The position numbers and the translations under genes were made by a program. From the NCBI GenBank assembly GCA_023441055.1, contig JAEZQY010000020.1, forward strand, positions 1 through 64,000: DNA of 64,000 bases. The letters are read 5' to 3'. The notes below the pieces were generated by a model, which worked only from the letters and a program-made list of their open reading frames with translations, did no database searches and was not told the DNA's origin. The stretch comes from Bacillota bacterium (GTDB lineage: Bacteria > Bacillota > Bacilli > Paenibacillales > UBA4045). Below, in pieces: positions 1 through 9,338 of this stretch. Numbering within the stretch: the first letter of the stretch is position 1; every line of letters begins with the position of its first letter.

Positions 1-3000
1 GCAAGTTCGCTGTGAAGGTTACACTCTTGGTGCCCTGGCCCGAGAAGTCGTCATGCAAGTAATTATCACCATAGCGGTCTGTTGCGGCTGACGACAGATG
101 CCAGCCTGTCGGGATCCCGCCTAGATCTTCGTTATCAACGATGACCGGTTCAGGAATCGACGGTTCAGGGATCAGCACGAACCGAACCGCATCGGCTACG
201 ACATGCTTCGTTGTGTCGTCATTGCTGATCGTGACTGAACCGGACGTTCCCGCCTCGAATGCATATTCGTCAAGTACAACCCACTCTCCGCCTCGGCTAG
301 TCTGATCAACATAATGCAGGTCGCTTCCGCCGTCATAATCAACCGTAACCGGCACATTATCTGCGCGGTTGTCGTGATCCGCATACATGATCGATACCTC
401 ATACGTGCCTGCCTCCGGCAGGTTCGGCGTGAACTTCACCCACTTGTTGCCCTTGTCATCGTTGTCATCATGCAGATAGTTCGGGCCGTAGCGATCCGTC
501 TCCGAATTGTTGGTCTTCCATAAACCTTGCTTCGTTACACCTGTTGAATCCGCATTGTCCACGATCACCACGACCGGTTCGGGTTCTGGATCGGGATCAC
601 CGCCCGTACCGCCTCCTGGTCCGATGTCTGTGAACTGGACGTGAAACGACTTGCCGCGGGCCAGATTCGTATTCACGGTGAACTTGATCGTCGGCCCGAG
701 CTGCGTCACGGTAATGCCCGGATCAGCCGTGTACGCCAGCGCTGTACGATCCAGCTCCACCTCGATTGTACCGGTGTTCAGCTGAGTTGGATCGGAGACC
801 GACACATCGAGCGTTGCAGTCCCCGTCTCCTTGGTCAACACAGAAGCCATCTTGTTCACCTTAATCATATCGATGGTTCTAACCGCATTCTGCCAGAAGT
901 TCGCGCCGATGATACCGAGCGTCGTCTCCTTCACCGCCTGGATGCTCGTCGAATTCTCCAGCACCTCGAAGTTCGGATTCGCCGCATAGCTGCTCACCTG
1001 CGCACTCGACTTATTCGGCAGCAGCGCATATGCATAGCTCGCATTCGTCGGGTTCGTGCCGTGATCCATCCACATCGTCAAGAAGTGGTTCGTATGAATC
1101 GTACTCGGCGAGCCTCCTCTTAACTTGTTCCAGCTGCCTTCTCTTGTGTTGCGGACCGCCTTCAGATCAGTCGCATTCGGGAAGTAGTATCCAATATCCG
1201 ACCCAGATACGCTGCCGGCCAGATGCGCCCACTCGGCATCATTGATCGTCTCCGGAGTCGGCGGCGATGGGATGCTCCAGTCTCCGCCTCCCACTTCATT
1301 AATCTCTGCCGCTGTCGAATAGACGATGTTCGGCAGCTCTGCGGAGCCGTTCACAGTGAATGTATTCATACCTGTACCATGCAGTCTGCGATTCTCCACG
1401 ATCGTCTCGATCGGTATCCCGTCAGTGCTCGTAATGCCGGCACCAAGTGCCACGATCTCATCATCGAACATGAAGTAAGATTTCTTCCCGCTCAGCGCCT
1501 TCAGCCTGTACTCCAGATCCATCCCGGATACACCGTATGTTCCGAGCAGCGATGTGCCGCCTACCCAGCTCTTCGTGCTCGTCTTCGGCACGCTGTTCGG
1601 CTGATTGTTATCCGTCTGGGACAGCACGGTCGTGCCTGGAAGTCTGCGGGAATCGATCGTCGGCCAATAATTATCGCTGTATTGCGCGATATCATTGTTG
1701 TAGAGATACAAGGTTCCGGCACCTGTATACCAGCCTCTATTGTTCTCGGAATTGATCGATTCATGGCTTCCGATTCGGCTTGAAAACATAGCCAGTCCTA
1801 CGCCATAGTCCGAACGAAGCTGTACCGCCCGATCCATGCCGGCATATTGGTTATACATAATGAGCTCGTCCGCGGGAAGGATCGACGGATCGGACATGAT
1901 GTCATTGGCCAGTGCCTGATAAGCCAGCGGCGCATCCGCTAAGAAATCTTTGTACGTATCTGCTAGAATCCATGCCTTCACCATCCGCCTGAACGCGAGC
2001 GCGTCCGCACTTGGAGCGATCTGAGCTAGCTGAAGTATGCCCCGAATCGCCTGATGACCCACATCGTGGTCCGGCTCATAGTCGCGCGAGATCTCCCGGC
2101 CGCGTACCATATCCATCATCGAGCCCTTGTAGATCAGCGGTTGATAAGCTAGATAGACCCACTGCCATACATTGACATGATCAGGATCCGTCACCTGCCA
2201 CGGCGAGCCGTGCAGAAGAACCATCAGCTGGCTGACGACCTCCAGCAGGCTCAGTCCATAACCGCCGTTGTATGAGATGTTGTTATGCTGAATGAATGAA
2301 CCGTCCACATAGAAGCCGTCGCCTGTTGTCACATAATCGAAGATGTTGCTCAGTCCATCACGGGCGGCGGCAATCTTGTCGTCATCCTCACCAACAACAC
2401 CGCGAACCCCAATAATGACCGCGCGCCATGCCCGATTCGCGCCGGTCTGTCTGACTGTAGGCGTGAACCGGTCGATCGCATCGACATACAGATCAATCGT
2501 ATCCGTAGACAACAAATCATACATCAGCACCATCGAATCATTGAGCTGGACCGGAATACCGAGCTCCCAGTCCCAGGTTAAGCTCGTACCGCTGGATGAT
2601 GGAACGGTCCGATAGCTGTTATACCGGGTCTCCAGCATATAATGCAGCGCATCGGCAATATCCGTGCCCAGCGTCGCATTCTGATACAGCGTTACAGGCT
2701 GTGAACTGCTGTCTAGCGCTACCGTCCCCTCGGTCCAGTACGCAATCGACATCGTTCTCAGCCGGAGGAACACTTCACGAATATGCCGCGAGTTGTTAAT
2801 GTTGGGTCTGTCGCTCCACAGATAGGTCCGTGTCGGCGACGTGTCCATGCTCGACCACAGATCATAGGCTTCTTGCCCCAGCGCGGACGCTGCATCAGCT
2901 ACGTCCGGGTCCATCAGATCCAGTTCACCTCCGACTACAATCTCCTTCCACTTGTCCCGCATGTCCTCGTACACGGTAGCCGCACTGGCCTTCTGCGGGG

Positions 3001-3067
3001 TCAAGAGCCCGCCTAGCACCGTGAACACCATGGCCACCGCCATACAGATACTTAGTGCTCGTCTCAT
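1..3067 (-). CDS. Secreted polysaccharide lyase family 8 (hyaluronate/chondroitin/xanthan lyase type), C-terminus cut by window
   Basis: Predicted extracellular lyase that cleaves uronic-acid-containing polysaccharides by beta-elimination. The visible 1022 residues start with a signal peptide (MRR, hydrophobic core, cleavage near ASA-AT at about residue 30). An alpha/alpha-toroid catalytic half follows. The PL8 hallmark DGSFIQHNNISYNGGYG, around residues 255-270, carries the likely catalytic His and Tyr. A second hallmark, SSRIGSHESINSENNRGWY near residue 430, carries the family Arg and Asn. A beta-sandwich region runs to about 820. After a Pro/Glu-rich linker come one complete and one incomplete golvesin/xanthan-lyase-like domain (from about 833 and 967), each with an RYG-NYLHDD-type motif. 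The ATG follows GAGGAG at 11 bases. The substrate (hyaluronan, chondroitin, xanthan or other) cannot be assigned. The stop lies outside the window. Confidence 0.9.
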   Translation of the reverse strand, partial: MRRALSICMAVAMVFTVLGGLLTPQKASAATVYEDMRDKWKEIVVGGELDLMDPDVADAASALGQEAYDLWSSMDTSPTRTYLWSDRPNINNSRHIREVFLRLRTMSIAYWTEGTVALDSSSQPVTLYQNATLGTDIADALHYMLETRYNSYRTVPSSSGTSLTWDWELGIPVQLNDSMVLMYDLLSTDTIDLYVDAIDRFTPTVRQTGANRAWRAVIIGVRGVVGEDDDKIAAARDGLSNIFDYVTTGDGFYVDGSFIQHNNISYNGGYGLSLLEVVSQLMVLLHGSPWQVTDPDHVNVWQWVYLAYQPLIYKGSMMDMVRGREISRDYEPDHDVGHQAIRGILQLAQIAPSADALAFRRMVKAWILADTYKDFLADAPLAYQALANDIMSDPSILPADELIMYNQYAGMDRAVQLRSDYGVGLAMFSSRIGSHESINSENNRGWYTGAGTLYLYNNDIAQYSDNYWPTIDSRRLPGTTVLSQTDNNQPNSVPKTSTKSWVGGTSLLGTYGVSGMDLEYRLKALSGKKSYFMFDDEIVALGAGITSTDGIPIETIVENRRLHGTGMNTFTVNGSAELPNIVYSTAAEINEVGGGDWSIPSPPTPETINDAEWAHLAGSVSGSDIGYYFPNATDLKAVRNTREGSWNKLRGGSPSTIHTNHFLTMWMDHGTNPTNASYAYALLPNKSSAQVSSYAANPNFEVLENSTSIQAVKETTLGIIGANFWQNAVRTIDMIKVNKMASVLTKETGTATLDVSVSDPTQLNTGTIEVELDRTALAYTADPGITVTQLGPTIKFTVNTNLARGKSFHVQFTDIGPGGGTGGDPDPEPEPVVVIVDNADSTGVTKQGLWKTNNSETDRYGPNYLHDDNDDKGNKWVKFTPNLPEAGTYEVSIMYADHDNRADNVPVTVDYDGGSDLHYVDQTSRGGEWVVLDEYAFEAGTSGSVTISNDDTTKHVVADAVRFVLIPEPSIPEPVIVDNEDLGGIPTGWHLSSAATDRYGDNYLHDDFSGQGTKSVTFTANL

Positions 3068-3095
3068 CAATTCATCATCTCCTCATCTACTCGAA

Positions 3096-3122
3096 TTGTT
3101 AAGCGTTGTTAAGCGCTTACAA
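3096..3122. promoter_or_regulatory. Cre-like operator upstream of the PL8 lyase
   Basis: Two direct copies of TTGTTAAGCG (3096-3105 and 3106-3115). The second extends into the palindrome TTGTTAAGCGCTTACAA. This resembles the CcpA catabolite-responsive element TGWAARCGYTWWCA with two mismatches at one end. It lies 29-55 bases upstream of the lyase start, in the leader, where a cre would repress. Assignment to CcpA is inference. Confidence 0.5.
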
Positions 3123-3144
3123 TTTAAGTATACGAGTCTCTCTT

Positions 3145-3176
3145 CCATTTCTATATATCTAGTAATATAGAAATGG
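3145..3176. other. Perfect inverted repeat between glsA and the lyase
   Basis: CCATTTCTATAT (3145-3156) and ATATAGAAATGG (3165-3176) form a 12-bp stem with an 8-base loop. There is no U-run on the minus strand, so it is either a weak end-of-transcript hairpin for glsA or an operator for the downstream lyase promoter region. Confidence 0.45.
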
Positions 3177-3214
3177 TATAAATATTACAGTTGTTGCGCA
3201 TACGGAAGCGTATC

Positions 3215-4192
3215 TCACGGAGATACCAGATGAAGTCTGAATGACTGGGACAGGTCACGCAGGATGCGAACACCCGCCACACTGTTGCCTGCCTGATCGA
3301 GCGCTGGGCCGAACAATCCGAATCCGTACCGGTTCGGGGAGAATGACACAATCCCGCCGCTTACACCGCTCTTGGCCGGCAGTCCGACCTTAAGGAAGAA
3401 CTCGCCCGAGTGATTATACATACCGGACGTGATCATGATCGTCGTTACAATCTGTACGATCTCCGGTGTGACAATCCCGCTGGTCAGACATTGACCGTCC
3501 GGCTGCGTCTCCAGACACTTGCCCCACATCCCGAAGAACAAGCCGATCTTAGCCAAATCCACACAATCCACCTCCAGCGAACACGCGCGAAAATAAAACG
3601 CCAACGTCTCCTCCACGTCAACATGCGCATCAATAATCCCTGTACTCTTCAGGAAGTAGGCCAGCGAGCGATTCCGGTCACCCGTCTTCCGCTCCGATTC
3701 ATACACTTGCTCATTGACAGTTATATCGCTGCGGCCGACAATACGACCGATCGTGTCGCACAGCCTCTGCAGCCGCGCTTCCACACTGCCATGCTCAGCC
3801 AATAATGAAGCGATCACGATCGCGCCTGCATTAATCATCGGATTAAGCGGCTTCTTATGATCGACAGTCTCGAGCTTGATAATCGAGTTGAAGGGATCGA
3901 CGCTAGGTTCCATGCCCACCTTCGAGAAGACACACTCCGGTCCGCAATCATCCAACGCTGCCATCAATGTAATAATTTTGGATATGCTCTGCAGAGTGAA
4001 CAGAACGTTGGCATCCCCAGCAGTCAGCATCGAACCATCCGGTGCCGCCACCGCGATCCCCAATGCATGCGGATTGGCATAGGCCAGCTCCGGAATATAA
4101 TCGGCTACCTTGCCTTGTTTCGTATAGGGTCGATAATCACGTATCAGCTTTGCCAGCGCATCCTGGTCAATATCATGGTTGCTTGCAGTCAT
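3215..4192 (-). CDS. glsA: Glutaminase A
   Basis: Cytosolic serine-dependent glutaminase of the beta-lactamase-like fold, hydrolysing L-glutamine to glutamate and ammonia. The 325-residue length is normal for the family (about 305-330). Visible family blocks are the SISK Ser-x-x-Lys catalytic motif, PFNSIIKLE, NPMINAGAI, SGMYNHSGEF and GLPAKSGVSGGI, so the active site looks intact. The start is placed at the ATG preceded by GGAGGTCC; a longer reading frame to 4249 lacks a ribosome site. It appears monocistronic, between the STAND ATPase gene (77 bases upstream) and the lyase gene. Confidence 0.95.
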   Translation of the reverse strand: MTASNHDIDQDALAKLIRDYRPYTKQGKVADYIPELAYANPHALGIAVAAPDGSMLTAGDANVLFTLQSISKIITLMAALDDCGPECVFSKVGMEPSVDPFNSIIKLETVDHKKPLNPMINAGAIVIASLLAEHGSVEARLQRLCDTIGRIVGRSDITVNEQVYESERKTGDRNRSLAYFLKSTGIIDAHVDVEETLAFYFRACSLEVDCVDLAKIGLFFGMWGKCLETQPDGQCLTSGIVTPEIVQIVTTIMITSGMYNHSGEFFLKVGLPAKSGVSGGIVSFSPNRYGFGLFGPALDQAGNSVAGVRILRDLSQSFRLHLVSP

Positions 4193-4268
4193 TGGAGGAC
4201 CTCCGTGTATACGGATTTTGGATTCATTCCTAGTATAGCCAATGTACAATAGAACGAATTAATCTTTT

Positions 4269-6281
4269 TCACTTGTTAAAATACAGCGCTAGCAGCTCGA
4301 TTCCGATTCGCTGATACCGATAAAAGGTGCTTAGGGATACGTGCATGCGCAATGCAATTTCTTCGTTTGAAGATATCCGTTGGATATACGCATAGTCGAT
4401 TGTGCGGATCGCAATCTTGTTCCGATCAGACGTTTGTTCTAACTGCCGTATCGCCTTAATTATCGCTTGGTAAGCGTAGGACGCTACTTCGTTGTTCTCA
4501 CAGTCCTCCGCTAAGTTAAGGACTCGCTTAAGCTGCGGCAATGACTCATAATGCTCAAGCTCATGAACGTGAATAAGCATCTCCTTCACATAATAGGTCG
4601 TCTCTTTGTAGGATAGGGATGGCTTTACGAAAGCTTGACTAAACAGAAGTGGTACCAGATCGACGCTTCGCAGGTCGAGTTGCATGACATGGTTGCGATA
4701 TCCATCAGGGGATTCATAATTAGCCCAATCGAGTTCTGTGAAGCCAAGCGCTGTAAGTGCTGTCACGTGATGCTCAATCGGCGTAATGAATGTGAATAAT
4801 TTACGCCGTGTCAATTGCCGTAGCGCGTGACGGAGGATGAAGCTTGAAGCTGCAACTGATTCCTGATCTCCTTGGATGCCCACCCAAATCAGGATTTCAT
4901 CTTCTGCTGGCTCCGAATTCTGTATATAGCAGCGACAAGTCTTGCTGTCCTGCAGCCCATCACGGGTTACTTCATTTAAATTAACAATCACATCGTATGC
5001 AGCTAATCGCCCTCGATCCCATACCGCTGTCATAGCGGCATGCTGCTCTCCTCCTGCAACTATGGATGTGGCTCGTCCGAACTCCTCCCCACTCTCAGTG
5101 GGTGTCATTGAGAACCAACTCAGCCACATCTGTTCCACCAGGGATAGCTGCGCACCCGCCAGTGCTATGGATTCGCAGCGAATATAAGTATCATTGGAAT
5201 AATAAACGGATAACCTCTCATTCTCCACATGATAGAGCAACTCTAGCAATAATTGCGTTCTCTCGGATGGTTTAGTTGTTAACCATTGCTGATAGATATA
5301 TTCAAGTGCGTTCTGTTTATACAACCGGCATGTATCCGGCGCACGATTCTCGAACTCAGTCCTCGTCCAGTTCCGTATCCCATCGACCAGACTCCCCCCT
5401 CCTTCCCCGCCAATCACGAAGGGAAGCTCGCAGAATTGTTGGAACCGTGCGGTACTTATATGTTGTCCCGTAATAGCAGTCAGTACTTGTCTATCGAACC
5501 GCCACACGGTGGCGGCTGCTTCCAGCAGCTCTCTCAGCTCGGACGATAGATCCATGCCCTCAAGCACCGATTGGCACAACCTTTCAATGGTACGGGACAA
5601 ATGTATGCGATTAAATTGTTGTTCGTTCTCGACTACTGCCTTCGTGCATATACTAAGCGCCGACGGAATGCCATGGGAAAGCTGGGTGATTGCATCCCTT
5701 AGTGACGGATTGTGAATACCTGACGCAAAAATATATTGATGCGCCGTGATGTGGTCAAGCGGAGATAAGCTGATGTTCTTCACCTGTTCATGTCTTATCG
5801 GATATCGCCCTGAAGTAAATATCCGCAAGGATGCAGGCAGCTGCGACAAGAAGGAAGCGTACAACCATGGAGCAATATGGTTCCAGCGTTCCATTGGATC
5901 TATAAGAATAACAAATCGGGACTGCATGGATGCTAGTCTGTTGATTCGTTCTATCACATGCTCAAATTCAATAGAAGCTCCCATTCTATCTGATCCGCCA
6001 TAATTCCCCTCTGAGATCAGTCGAGTGACCGCTAACAGGAATTGTTCCGGCTCTTGATAATCTTGGTCGGCCTCGATATATAAGACTTGCAGTCGCGGCA
6101 GATCACGAGCAAATCTTCTCATTAGAGCAGACTTCCCCATCCCGCCAATCCCATGTAGATGAACGATCCGATTAGGCGCATCCTCTCCATTAACAATATC
6201 ATGCATGAACTGCAGCTCCGCGTCTCGGCCCATGAACAGTCGATCTTCCACATCCTGAAGAACATCTCCTACTTTTTTCAT
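4269..6281 (-). CDS. STAND-like ATPase with GNAT-like middle and C-terminal HTH (paralogue A)
   Basis: Large predicted signalling ATPase of about 670 residues. An N-terminal AAA-16/NACHT-like module has the P-loop GIGGMGKS (residues 44-51) and a Walker B ending in ILID (Asp128). A winged-helix-like part follows, with VWRFDRQVL and FCELPFV, both shared with the paralogue at 7237-9297. Residues of about 362-530 look like a diverged GNAT acetyltransferase fold, ending in an ALGFTELDWA element. The last 34 residues resemble a helix-turn-helix (EEIALRMHVSLSTFYRYQR), suggesting nucleic-acid binding. The ATG at 6281 is chosen over one at 6308; neither has a strong ribosome site. The gene is divergent from the secreted protein at 6427. 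A MalT-like regulator is one reading; the function is unknown. Confidence 0.7.
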   Translation of the reverse strand: MKKVGDVLQDVEDRLFMGRDAELQFMHDIVNGEDAPNRIVHLHGIGGMGKSALMRRFARDLPRLQVLYIEADQDYQEPEQFLLAVTRLISEGNYGGSDRMGASIEFEHVIERINRLASMQSRFVILIDPMERWNHIAPWLYASFLSQLPASLRIFTSGRYPIRHEQVKNISLSPLDHITAHQYIFASGIHNPSLRDAITQLSHGIPSALSICTKAVVENEQQFNRIHLSRTIERLCQSVLEGMDLSSELRELLEAAATVWRFDRQVLTAITGQHISTARFQQFCELPFVIGGEGGGSLVDGIRNWTRTEFENRAPDTCRLYKQNALEYIYQQWLTTKPSERTQLLLELLYHVENERLSVYYSNDTYIRCESIALAGAQLSLVEQMWLSWFSMTPTESGEEFGRATSIVAGGEQHAAMTAVWDRGRLAAYDVIVNLNEVTRDGLQDSKTCRCYIQNSEPAEDEILIWVGIQGDQESVAASSFILRHALRQLTRRKLFTFITPIEHHVTALTALGFTELDWANYESPDGYRNHVMQLDLRSVDLVPLLFSQAFVKPSLSYKETTYYVKEMLIHVHELEHYESLPQLKRVLNLAEDCENNEVASYAYQAIIKAIRQLEQTSDRNKIAIRTIDYAYIQRISSNEEIALRMHVSLSTFYRYQRIGIELLALYFNK

Positions 6282-6426
6282 TACTATTATGCCGCGCCCC
6301 CATTCCATTTATTGTTACAGTTGTCTCTTATTATAGCACCGTGATAGTTTTTTGACATTGAAAGCGATCATCATCCAATGGAATAATAATGCTAATTACG
6401 TCAATCATGTGGATGGAGGTTGCAAG

Positions 6427-7167
6427 ATGAAAAGCAAATGGAATCATAGATTAATTAGTGCCATTCTAGCTGTTATGTTATTGTTTAGTGTTTCGGGTCA
6501 TGTAATCGGGGCCGGCGGTTTAACAGAAATAACGGCCAATCTAAATAACGGCATTAAAGTGATGGTGCATGGGAAGCTGTTCGAGGCTACCGATCCCGTT
6601 GACGGCTCCAAGTATGTTCCGATCACCTATAAAGGAAGAACTTATCTGCCGCTCAGAGCGGTTGCAGAGGCCGTCGGTCTAGAGGTCACTTGGGACGGTC
6701 CCAATAACACGGCAATTCTAGGTGATGCCAGCGGGGAAATTGTGAAGGATCAATTTAGTTACATACGCGTCTCTCCCGAATTTGCTAGAGTTAGCGACAG
6801 CATGTATAAGTTGAAGAGCAGGACACCCGAATACTTGAATCGCGCACCGGGCAGGACCTTCGAATTTGGTTACTCGTCCGAACCGGGTTTCTACGCAGGA
6901 ATGAATATGACGGTGCTCACGAACTTTGAATATGACAAGTTTAAAGCAACATTCTGGGTGGACGAAGAGAAGGATGAGGAGGGCAATTATCTGGGCTCCG
7001 ATCCGGAGATTATATTCACTGACGAACACGGAATCGAAGTCAAGAAGATATCTGTTGAACATGGAAACTTGTACGAGGTCGAGTTGGACATTAAGGACGT
7101 GCAAGAACTGGATGTATGGGTTACCGGAAGCTTAAGCATCATCGGAGAACCAATGATTGGCAAGTAA
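6427..7167 (+). CDS. Secreted protein with copper-amine-oxidase-N (stalk) domain
   Basis: A 246-residue exported protein. Residues 1-30 form a signal peptide (basic start, hydrophobic core AILAVMLLFSVSG). Residues of about 38-95 match the copper amine oxidase N-terminal-like or stalk domain, with the hallmark YLPLRAVAEAVGLEVTWD. This domain is common in cell-envelope proteins of Paenibacillus and is not itself an enzyme. The remaining 150 residues are acidic, beta-rich and unrecognised. The start is set by GGATGGAGG nine bases upstream; a TTG-initiated extension to 6352 would begin in a TTGACA element. It sits between two paralogous ATPase genes, head-to-head with one and tail-to-tail with the other. 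Confidence 0.8.
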   Translation: MKSKWNHRLISAILAVMLLFSVSGHVIGAGGLTEITANLNNGIKVMVHGKLFEATDPVDGSKYVPITYKGRTYLPLRAVAEAVGLEVTWDGPNNTAILGDASGEIVKDQFSYIRVSPEFARVSDSMYKLKSRTPEYLNRAPGRTFEFGYSSEPGFYAGMNMTVLTNFEYDKFKATFWVDEEKDEEGNYLGSDPEIIFTDEHGIEVKKISVEHGNLYEVELDIKDVQELDVWVTGSLSIIGEPMIGK

Positions 7168-7187
7168 ACGAGATAGAATATACAGTA

Positions 7188-7216
7188 GGCCCTCTGCCCT
7201 CTCAAGGCAGAGGGCC
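7188..7216. terminator. Bidirectional terminator hairpin
   Basis: GGCCCTCTGCC (7188-7198) pairs with GGCAGAGGGCC (7206-7216): an 11-bp GC-rich stem with a 7-base loop, between the convergent stalk-protein and ATPase B genes. The U-run is weak on both strands. Confidence 0.8.
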
Positions 7217-7236
7217 TCTCTATGCTGCAACATCAA

Positions 7237-9297
7237 TTATAGCCCTGGTTTTATAAGTCGCTCCGCCAATGCATGAACAGCCATACGCAAGTGTCGATAA
7301 TAAGTTGGAAGTGAAAGCTGGCACGTCTGTGCAATGAACTCGTGGGAACCCAATTGTTGAATATACGCCGCATCAAGTAGCTGCGAATAACGCTGCTCAA
7401 CTACCGTCCCCACCGCTAATGATTGGAGCGCTTGTGTGATACGTATCTGCAAGGAAACAGCCGCAAGCTCCAGGTCGGATGCCGCTTGTTGCTGCAGCCC
7501 CAGCAATGGAAGTAACCCGCGAACCATGTCTGTCTGGAATGGCAATCGTGAATAATGCTTAAGCACCTGCTTGACATAGGTTATCGCTACCTCTATAGGC
7601 AGAACAACAGGATGGTCTTCCATCCCTTCCTCCAGGATTGTGAACATACGGTCAACACGTGTTGGGAAGTCCTCTGCGTGTAGGTCCAACTGGTAGGCCT
7701 CATAGCGGACTCCCATCGGCGAGGAGGAATCGGCCCACTGCGCCCGTTCGTAACCGAATAACGGTAGCATCTCGAGCCAGTGAGATACAGGAAGCAGATT
7801 AACAACTAATGCCTTACGGTCAATCCATTGGTTCTGACTGAGTATGATCGCAAGCGAGCGTGCAAGCGATCCTGTTAATTCCTCTTCCAGATGCGGCTCC
7901 ATCCCACCAATACCTAATAAGCCGAGACTATCGCCTGATTGGTATCCGGTAGTAACGGGTGTTGTAATCTGACTTTCTTGCAAGACCTCGATTGTATGCT
8001 CGTTCAACATGATACAGAAGCAGAAGGCAACGAGCAGTTCTCCCTTCCACAGGCCGATATAAGCGGAGGGCGCTGCTTGCCACAGCGGCCGTATCAGCGA
8101 CTCGAGATGAACATCACCCGGAATGTAGAATTTCCGACTCTGCAGATAGGCCTCATATAGTTCCTCGATTCTAGACAGGTCGCTCTCCTGGCATTCGCGA
8201 ATTGTGAATTGGTCATCCCATTGGAAGCTGAAAATTCGAATCATGTCATGCTGGTGCAAGTATAATTTCTCGAACGCCCATTCCGCTCTCAAGTCTTGGT
8301 GGGTACACTCTCGCTTGCGCAGCACCTGCAGCGCTCTTGCTTGGTAATCCTGGAATAATTGCGGCATACGATTACGTAGATCAGTGAATGACCATTGCCT
8401 TACGGAATCATGCAGCATCCAGCCTCTCTCATGTCGCAATACAAACGGCAAACGGCAAAATTCGATGAATCGCTCTGCCGTCACTTCCTCTTGCAGCAAC
8501 GCATGCAGCATCTCCTGATCGAACCGCCAGACGGTTGAGACTGCCTCGGCATATCGTTTCAACCACGGTCGATTTATATCGTTCACTAGTTTTTGGACAA
8601 GAAAGCCCATCACTTGTTCCTGCCTCGGTCTCTCCAGGAAGCTTTCTCCCTGATTGATCATAATATCAGTGGCCATCGTTAGGGCGAATGGAACCCCGCG
8701 TGATAAGTACTGGAGAGAATCGATTGCTTCGAGGCTGCTTACCCCTCTCTCTATCGCATATTGGCGCACGTCCGGAATCGATAGCGGTCTCAGCTCCCAA
8801 TTACTCACCAGCCTGCCCCAGCTCCCCTGCATCCACTGCCCTTGCAAGGGATAACGTCCAGCAGTGCATACGCGAACTATCGGGCTCAGAGAGGGGAGCA
8901 GCTCACTGCGCATCCAGTTCTCGAGCATCGCGCATTGTTCGAATGTATCAATGAGCAATACAATCCCCTGCTGCGCTAACGCATAGGCATTCAGAAGAGC
9001 AGTTATTTCAACTGTCGCGCGAGCCGGCATGGATTCCCCCGAGAGTCGATTGAGGATTTTATTCATAAACTGATTCGGGTTTCGCAAGCCATCATGTCCG
9101 TCAATGTAGAAGCTACGATCTGCGCCTATGTCAGCAATAAATTGCCTCAGAAGAGCAGTCTTGCCCAGACCACCTGCGCCATAGATGTGAAGCAAGCCCC
9201 AATCCGGATTCGATACAGCGCGATGCAGCTGGGCAAGCTCTTCTGCTCTGCCGACAAAAAGCTGATTATGAGAACCGGACTGGACGTCACTGTGCAA
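7237..9297 (-). CDS. STAND-like ATPase with GNAT-like middle and C-terminal HTH (paralogue B)
   Basis: Paralogue of the protein at 4269-6281 with the same layout in 686 residues. A leading FVGRAEEL box is followed by the P-loop GAGGLGKT (about 40-47) and Walker B VLLID (Asp117). VWRFDQEML and FCRLPFV follow. A GNAT-like segment starting FTIRECQESDL runs over about 364-555 and ends LFGYERAQWA. The C-terminus is HTH-like (FIAQTCQLSLPTYYRHLRM). A TTG start at 9297 is preferred because GAGGAGAGG lies seven bases before it; an ATG at 9315 would translate that ribosome site and has no good one itself. The CPBP protease gene ends about 40 bases upstream, suggesting one operon. The function is not known. 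Confidence 0.7.
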   Translation of the reverse strand: MHSDVQSGSHNQLFVGRAEELAQLHRAVSNPDWGLLHIYGAGGLGKTALLRQFIADIGADRSFYIDGHDGLRNPNQFMNKILNRLSGESMPARATVEITALLNAYALAQQGIVLLIDTFEQCAMLENWMRSELLPSLSPIVRVCTAGRYPLQGQWMQGSWGRLVSNWELRPLSIPDVRQYAIERGVSSLEAIDSLQYLSRGVPFALTMATDIMINQGESFLERPRQEQVMGFLVQKLVNDINRPWLKRYAEAVSTVWRFDQEMLHALLQEEVTAERFIEFCRLPFVLRHERGWMLHDSVRQWSFTDLRNRMPQLFQDYQARALQVLRKRECTHQDLRAEWAFEKLYLHQHDMIRIFSFQWDDQFTIRECQESDLSRIEELYEAYLQSRKFYIPGDVHLESLIRPLWQAAPSAYIGLWKGELLVAFCFCIMLNEHTIEVLQESQITTPVTTGYQSGDSLGLLGIGGMEPHLEEELTGSLARSLAIILSQNQWIDRKALVVNLLPVSHWLEMLPLFGYERAQWADSSSPMGVRYEAYQLDLHAEDFPTRVDRMFTILEEGMEDHPVVLPIEVAITYVKQVLKHYSRLPFQTDMVRGLLPLLGLQQQAASDLELAAVSLQIRITQALQSLAVGTVVEQRYSQLLDAAYIQQLGSHEFIAQTCQLSLPTYYRHLRMAVHALAERLIKPGL

Positions 9298-9338
9298 AAT
9301 AAATCCTCTCCTCATACTGCCATTTAGTAGATCCTTTA

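Noticed and set aside
1..3016. Many open frames of 60-190 codons on the plus strand over the lyase gene (for example 641-1123 and 1223-1783)
   Set aside because: They run antisense to a gene with clear PL8 and golvesin-like motifs, lack ribosome sites and have low-complexity Arg/His-rich translations.
6352..6426. Upstream TTG-initiated extension of the stalk protein
   Set aside because: It would start in a TTGACA-like element and has no ribosome site; the ATG at 6427 follows GGATGGAGG and a signal peptide.
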